Below, piece after piece: positions 61,184 to 64,000 of a stretch of 64,000 nt of DNA. The stretch lies in contig JAWNGF010000001.1 in NCBI GenBank assembly GCA_037039685.1, positions 2,294,001 through 2,358,000 of the forward strand, in the 5' to 3' direction. The notes beneath the pieces were generated by a model. That model made no database searches. It saw only the letters and a program-made list of their open reading frames with translations, and was not told where the DNA came from. Position 1 is the first letter of the stretch. The number at the start of each line of letters is the position of its first letter. The stretch is from Ceratobasidium sp. AG-K (taxonomy: Eukaryota > Basidiomycota > Agaricomycetes > Cantharellales > Ceratobasidiaceae). The position numbers were made by a program, and so were the translations under genes.

Positions 61184-64000
61184 TCATTCCGAGGTGAAAG
61201 CTTGCTCCTGACCGTCAAACGCAAAATTCCGCACCCTCGTCAACGCAACGAGACTCGCATACAGTGCGTTCGGAGACTCTTGTTTGATACGATCAAGGAT
61301 AGCGTAGGCGGCATCGGATTGTACGTCGCCAGTCGCAGCCAACTCTTCCCCCTGTGGAGTAACCATGAGGCCTCGTTTCAGTCGCTGGGCAGCCTGAGCA
61401 AGCTCCACCAAGGTGCGTTCATGTGGGACCCAGAGATTCTGCGTCGGAGAGATTTGGTGTAGTATATGCAGCGACTGGATCATGTCGGTTGGATCGGACC
61501 CTTCCTCTTCCAGCATACGGTCTACACCTCTCTCAGTGAGCGAGCGCATGACGCGGATACGTTCGCGAAGCTTGACGTCGTTGATTTTGCTCTCGTTCTT
61601 GTTCGGGATAGTCGCATCGTCTTCGGTCAATAGCGAGGGGGATGAACGGTTACGTGCTCGGATTGCCCGGTCGGTGAACTGACTGTACGGAATCAACACT
61701 CGCTCAACGACTTCAAATGCGCGCCCCGGCTCTCCAGCTCGAACGAGTGCGACCGACAAATGATTCCAGTTGTGTGCGTCAAAGGCAAACCCGTCCTCCC
61801 TGGCCTGTTGCCACGCATGTGCAATGTCTTGGTGTCGACCCGCTCGAGATAATGCATCAATGTAAATGGACAACCCAATGCAGAGGACATTCGAGCGCCG
61901 GCTAGTAACTGGTACCGAGTCGCCAGACTTCTGGGTCGACTCGATCTGGGCATGGTGATCCTTGACCGCGAGCCTGTATAGTTGCTTCCATGCTTCGACC
62001 ACAGACTCTATGTTGCCTACACGCCGGTAGGCATCCATCAGAAGCGTGAACGATTCGATCGTGGGCTCTGCGCCTAATTCGAGCATTTGCCGGAATTTCG
62101 CCTCGACCTCGACCGGCTGAAGGGATCGCCCGTGTGCCACGAGCAGAGGTGCAAAGACGGTCATGATTGGATCGCCGCGACCGGCGGTAGCTCCTCGCCA
62201 TCCTTGACCTCGATGCGGGCTTGACTCGAGAAGTGATGCCATGAAGCGCTCCGCGGCTCCTAGACTCTCCTCCGTTCGTTCATTGGCGTACGCACTTAGG
62301 ATTACACGAAAGGAGACAGCTGTAGGATGAATTCCTCGGGATTGCATTTCCTCGTAGATCGTTCTCGCCTGGATCTTGTCGCCGTTGCGTAAGTACCCTC
62401 CCATGATCAGAGTGAGGATGTATGCGTTAACAGGATTAAATTGTTTCGTTGCTGTGGCTTCGAGCTCGTTGAATGCATTCCAAGCAACATCCATGCGGCC
62501 GGCGTCACATGCCGACTGGATCAACATTAGATAGCTTCGGGCAGTGGGCCGGAGACCAAAGTTCTTGAGCTTCGCGAATGCGCGTGTGACCGAAGACAGT
62601 GGCGCGCCCATGTATACGTAGGCCTTGAGGACATTGTTCATAGTGTCAATCTCGGGTCGCAAATCAACGGATCGCATCGAAACCAGCCAGTCAAAGACAC
62701 GAATAACGCCCGGCCATGATGCAGCATTGACATGTGCGCTGATAAGACCATTGAGAAGTTTTCGATCGGGAGTGAACCCAGGGATAGTGAGCGCCTGTCG
62801 GATGACCTGCTCGGCACCCAAAGGGTCTCCTCGCCTCGCATATATCGAGACCAATATGGTGACCGTGCGGATATCACGCTCGATGCCTGATTTCTTCATA
62901 CGTTTTAGCACGCCCGCCACGCTGGTAATGTCATTGCGCATGGCAAACACGCGAAGGATAGTGTTGTAAATTGCTCGATCAGGGGAAATGCCTGCTTTCG
63001 CCATGCGTTTCAACCATTCGGATGCGCCTGCTTCATCGCCACAGATTGCATGCGCAGTAATAACCGTTGAGTAATGGTGCTTGGTGGGCTTGGAAACATG
63101 TTCTCCTGAGTTGTGAGAGAAGAAACGGTTGAATAATGCTACCACGCGCTCCGCATTGCCTTGAGCTGCATCGGCTTGCATGAGCAGGGCTTTATCGATC
63201 GAACCCGCAAGCTGAAGCTTGTTCATGAGGTCGTAAACATCTTCGGCAGTTTTAGGATCGCCCATCGCTGCCGCTAAGCGTAGTCGAAGACGGTAGTGAG
63301 TCTTTCGCCCAGTAGCATGGAGTGAATCAGCGTCGAGAGCGGTGAAAGCGGCCGCGAACTCCCTATCGTCGATCAACACATTGATAACTTGGCGTAATAA
63401 TCGCTGCGGGACCACCACACCCAATTGTGAAATCAACCTGTATGCGTTGGCCGTTTCAGGTCCAAGTTCTCGTTCGGCAGCGAATGCTAGAAAGAGTAAC
63501 ACCAAACGCTCCGCCTTCTTTCTCTCGCAACCCGAGAATCGATCGAATAGCCATGGCCAAGGTCTAATCTCGCTGGAGAAAATATTATGAACCACTTGTC
63601 GGAGAGCCGCTGCCTGGTGGTAGGCTCCTGGTGCTTGATCGTTGAAACGCACAAGTTCAATCAGTGCCGGATAAACAGCGTCCCAGTAGTTGATTAGCAT
63701 TTCAGTCATCTCCGACAAATCTGGTTGAACCTCGATAATGAGACGAACTGCTTCAAATACTGTCGCGGGGAAAATGGGCAAATCCGGGGATTTGAGCCTC
63801 CATAGGCTTTGCAGTTCAGACTTGGCAGCATCAATGGTGTCGCCGGTAGATAATAGAGCACATTTGACACGCACGAGCGCAAGTCTGACCTGCTCCGAAT
63901 TGGTCATAGGTTGGGGGTAAGACGACAAATAGTCCAGCGCATGTTGAAGTTGAGGAATTCGAGGGTCTGACGCGTCGTGGTGTGTGTGGCAGGGTGCGGC
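61184..64000 (-). CDS. Pentatricopeptide-repeat (PPR) protein, 5' end outside the window
   Basis: PPR proteins are helical-repeat RNA binders that mostly act on mitochondrial transcripts. The frame is open without a stop from 61184 (TGA) to the window edge, over 930 codons, and is intron-free, unlike nearly every other gene here. Typical 35-residue repeats are visible: HYSTVITAHAICGDEAGASE with WLKRMAKAGISPDRAIYNTI (62980-63090), FAMRNDITSVAGVLKRMKKS, LLNGLISAHVNAASWPGVIR (near 62720), SYLMLIQSACDAGRMDVAWN (62480-62540), LIMGGYLRNGDKIQARTIYE (62350-62420) and SFTLLMDAYRRVGNIESVVE (62000-62060). The N-terminal 250 residues are helical but not clearly PPR. It resembles large fungal mitochondrial PPR proteins. 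The start codon and any targeting peptide lie upstream of 64000. Confidence 0.9.
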   Translation of the reverse strand, partial: AAPCHTHHDASDPRIPQLQHALDYLSSYPQPMTNSEQVRLALVRVKCALLSTGDTIDAAKSELQSLWRLKSPDLPIFPATVFEAVRLIIEVQPDLSEMTEMLINYWDAVYPALIELVRFNDQAPGAYHQAAALRQVVHNIFSSEIRPWPWLFDRFSGCERKKAERLVLLFLAFAAERELGPETANAYRLISQLGVVVPQRLLRQVINVLIDDREFAAAFTALDADSLHATGRKTHYRLRLRLAAAMGDPKTAEDVYDLMNKLQLAGSIDKALLMQADAAQGNAERVVALFNRFFSHNSGEHVSKPTKHHYSTVITAHAICGDEAGASEWLKRMAKAGISPDRAIYNTILRVFAMRNDITSVAGVLKRMKKSGIERDIRTVTILVSIYARRGDPLGAEQVIRQALTIPGFTPDRKLLNGLISAHVNAASWPGVIRVFDWLVSMRSVDLRPEIDTMNNVLKAYVYMGAPLSSVTRAFAKLKNFGLRPTARSYLMLIQSACDAGRMDVAWNAFNELEATATKQFNPVNAYILTLIMGGYLRNGDKIQARTIYEEMQSRGIHPTAVSFRVILSAYANERTEESLGAAERFMASLLESSPHRGQGWRGATAGRGDPIMTVFAPLLVAHGRSLQPVEVEAKFRQMLELGAEPTIESFTLLMDAYRRVGNIESVVEAWKQLYRLAVKDHHAQIESTQKSGDSVPVTSRRSNVLCIGLSIYIDALSRAGRHQDIAHAWQQAREDGFAFDAHNWNHLSVALVRAGEPGRAFEVVERVLIPYSQFTDRAIRARNRSSPSLLTEDDATIPNKNESKINDVKLRERIRVMRSLTERGVDRMLEEEGSDPTDMIQSLHILHQISPTQNLWVPHERTLVELAQAAQRLKRGLMVTPQGEELAATGDVQSDAAYAILDRIKQESPNALYASLVALTRVRNFAFDGQEQAFTSE

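Overview
The window is nuclear DNA from a filamentous fungus, very probably an Agaricomycete basidiomycete. Genes are dense and broken by many short GT-AG introns, mostly about 45-60 nt, and the proteins look like basidiomycete orthologues. A Rhizoctonia/Ceratobasidium-type genome is my guess from the style of the proteins and was not tested. I saw no prokaryotic features, CRISPR array, rRNA or convincing tRNA.

Layout. 1-18.7 kb: the 3' end of a THO-complex WD40 gene; a 7-TM protein with a GPCR-like layout; an amino-acid permease; an Air1/Air2-type zinc-knuckle protein divergent from an unknown disordered protein; a homeodomain factor; a large disordered nuclear-type protein; and the cargo receptor SVP26. 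18.9-27.5 kb: splicing factor SF3B6; a gene-poor stretch of about 5 kb; an HEVVH zinc-peptidase-like protein of the basic secretory protein family; prefoldin subunit 2; and complex I subunit NDUFS8. 27.6-39 kb: a synaptojanin-type Sac/5-phosphatase, SF3A3, the DEAD-box helicase eIF4A3/FAL1, an HCA59/Tls1 protein and the ESCRT-III protein DID2/CHMP1. 39.6-50 kb: a secreted sedolisin protease, a long acidic protein divergent from a USP36-type deubiquitinase, and a degraded F-box-like gene. 50.3-64 kb: an ABHD1/3-type hydrolase, a lipin/PAH1 phosphatidate phosphatase, an ARFGAP1/GCS1 Arf GAP, the velvet regulator VelB, and a pentatricopeptide-repeat protein running off the window.

Themes. RNA processing is prominent: THO3, the Air-like protein, SF3B6, SF3A3, eIF4A3 and HCA59. 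Membrane-lipid and vesicle genes (synaptojanin, lipin, ArfGAP, SVP26, DID2) are also common. Many neighbours are divergent pairs sharing 130-450 bp promoters, and the palindrome TCACGTGA occurs in four upstream regions.

Caution. Several conserved genes (eIF4A3, USP, sedolisin, lipin, the 7-TM gene) each contain apparent one-base gains or losses, mostly at short homopolymers. Uncorrected sequence error explains this better than pseudogenisation. I found no convincing novel multi-gene system. The most unusual items are the 7-TM receptor-like gene, the His/Pro-rich insertion in VelB, a stop-free intron inside the homeodomain recognition helix, and the shared TCACGTGA promoter element. CDS coordinates are outer bounds that include introns.
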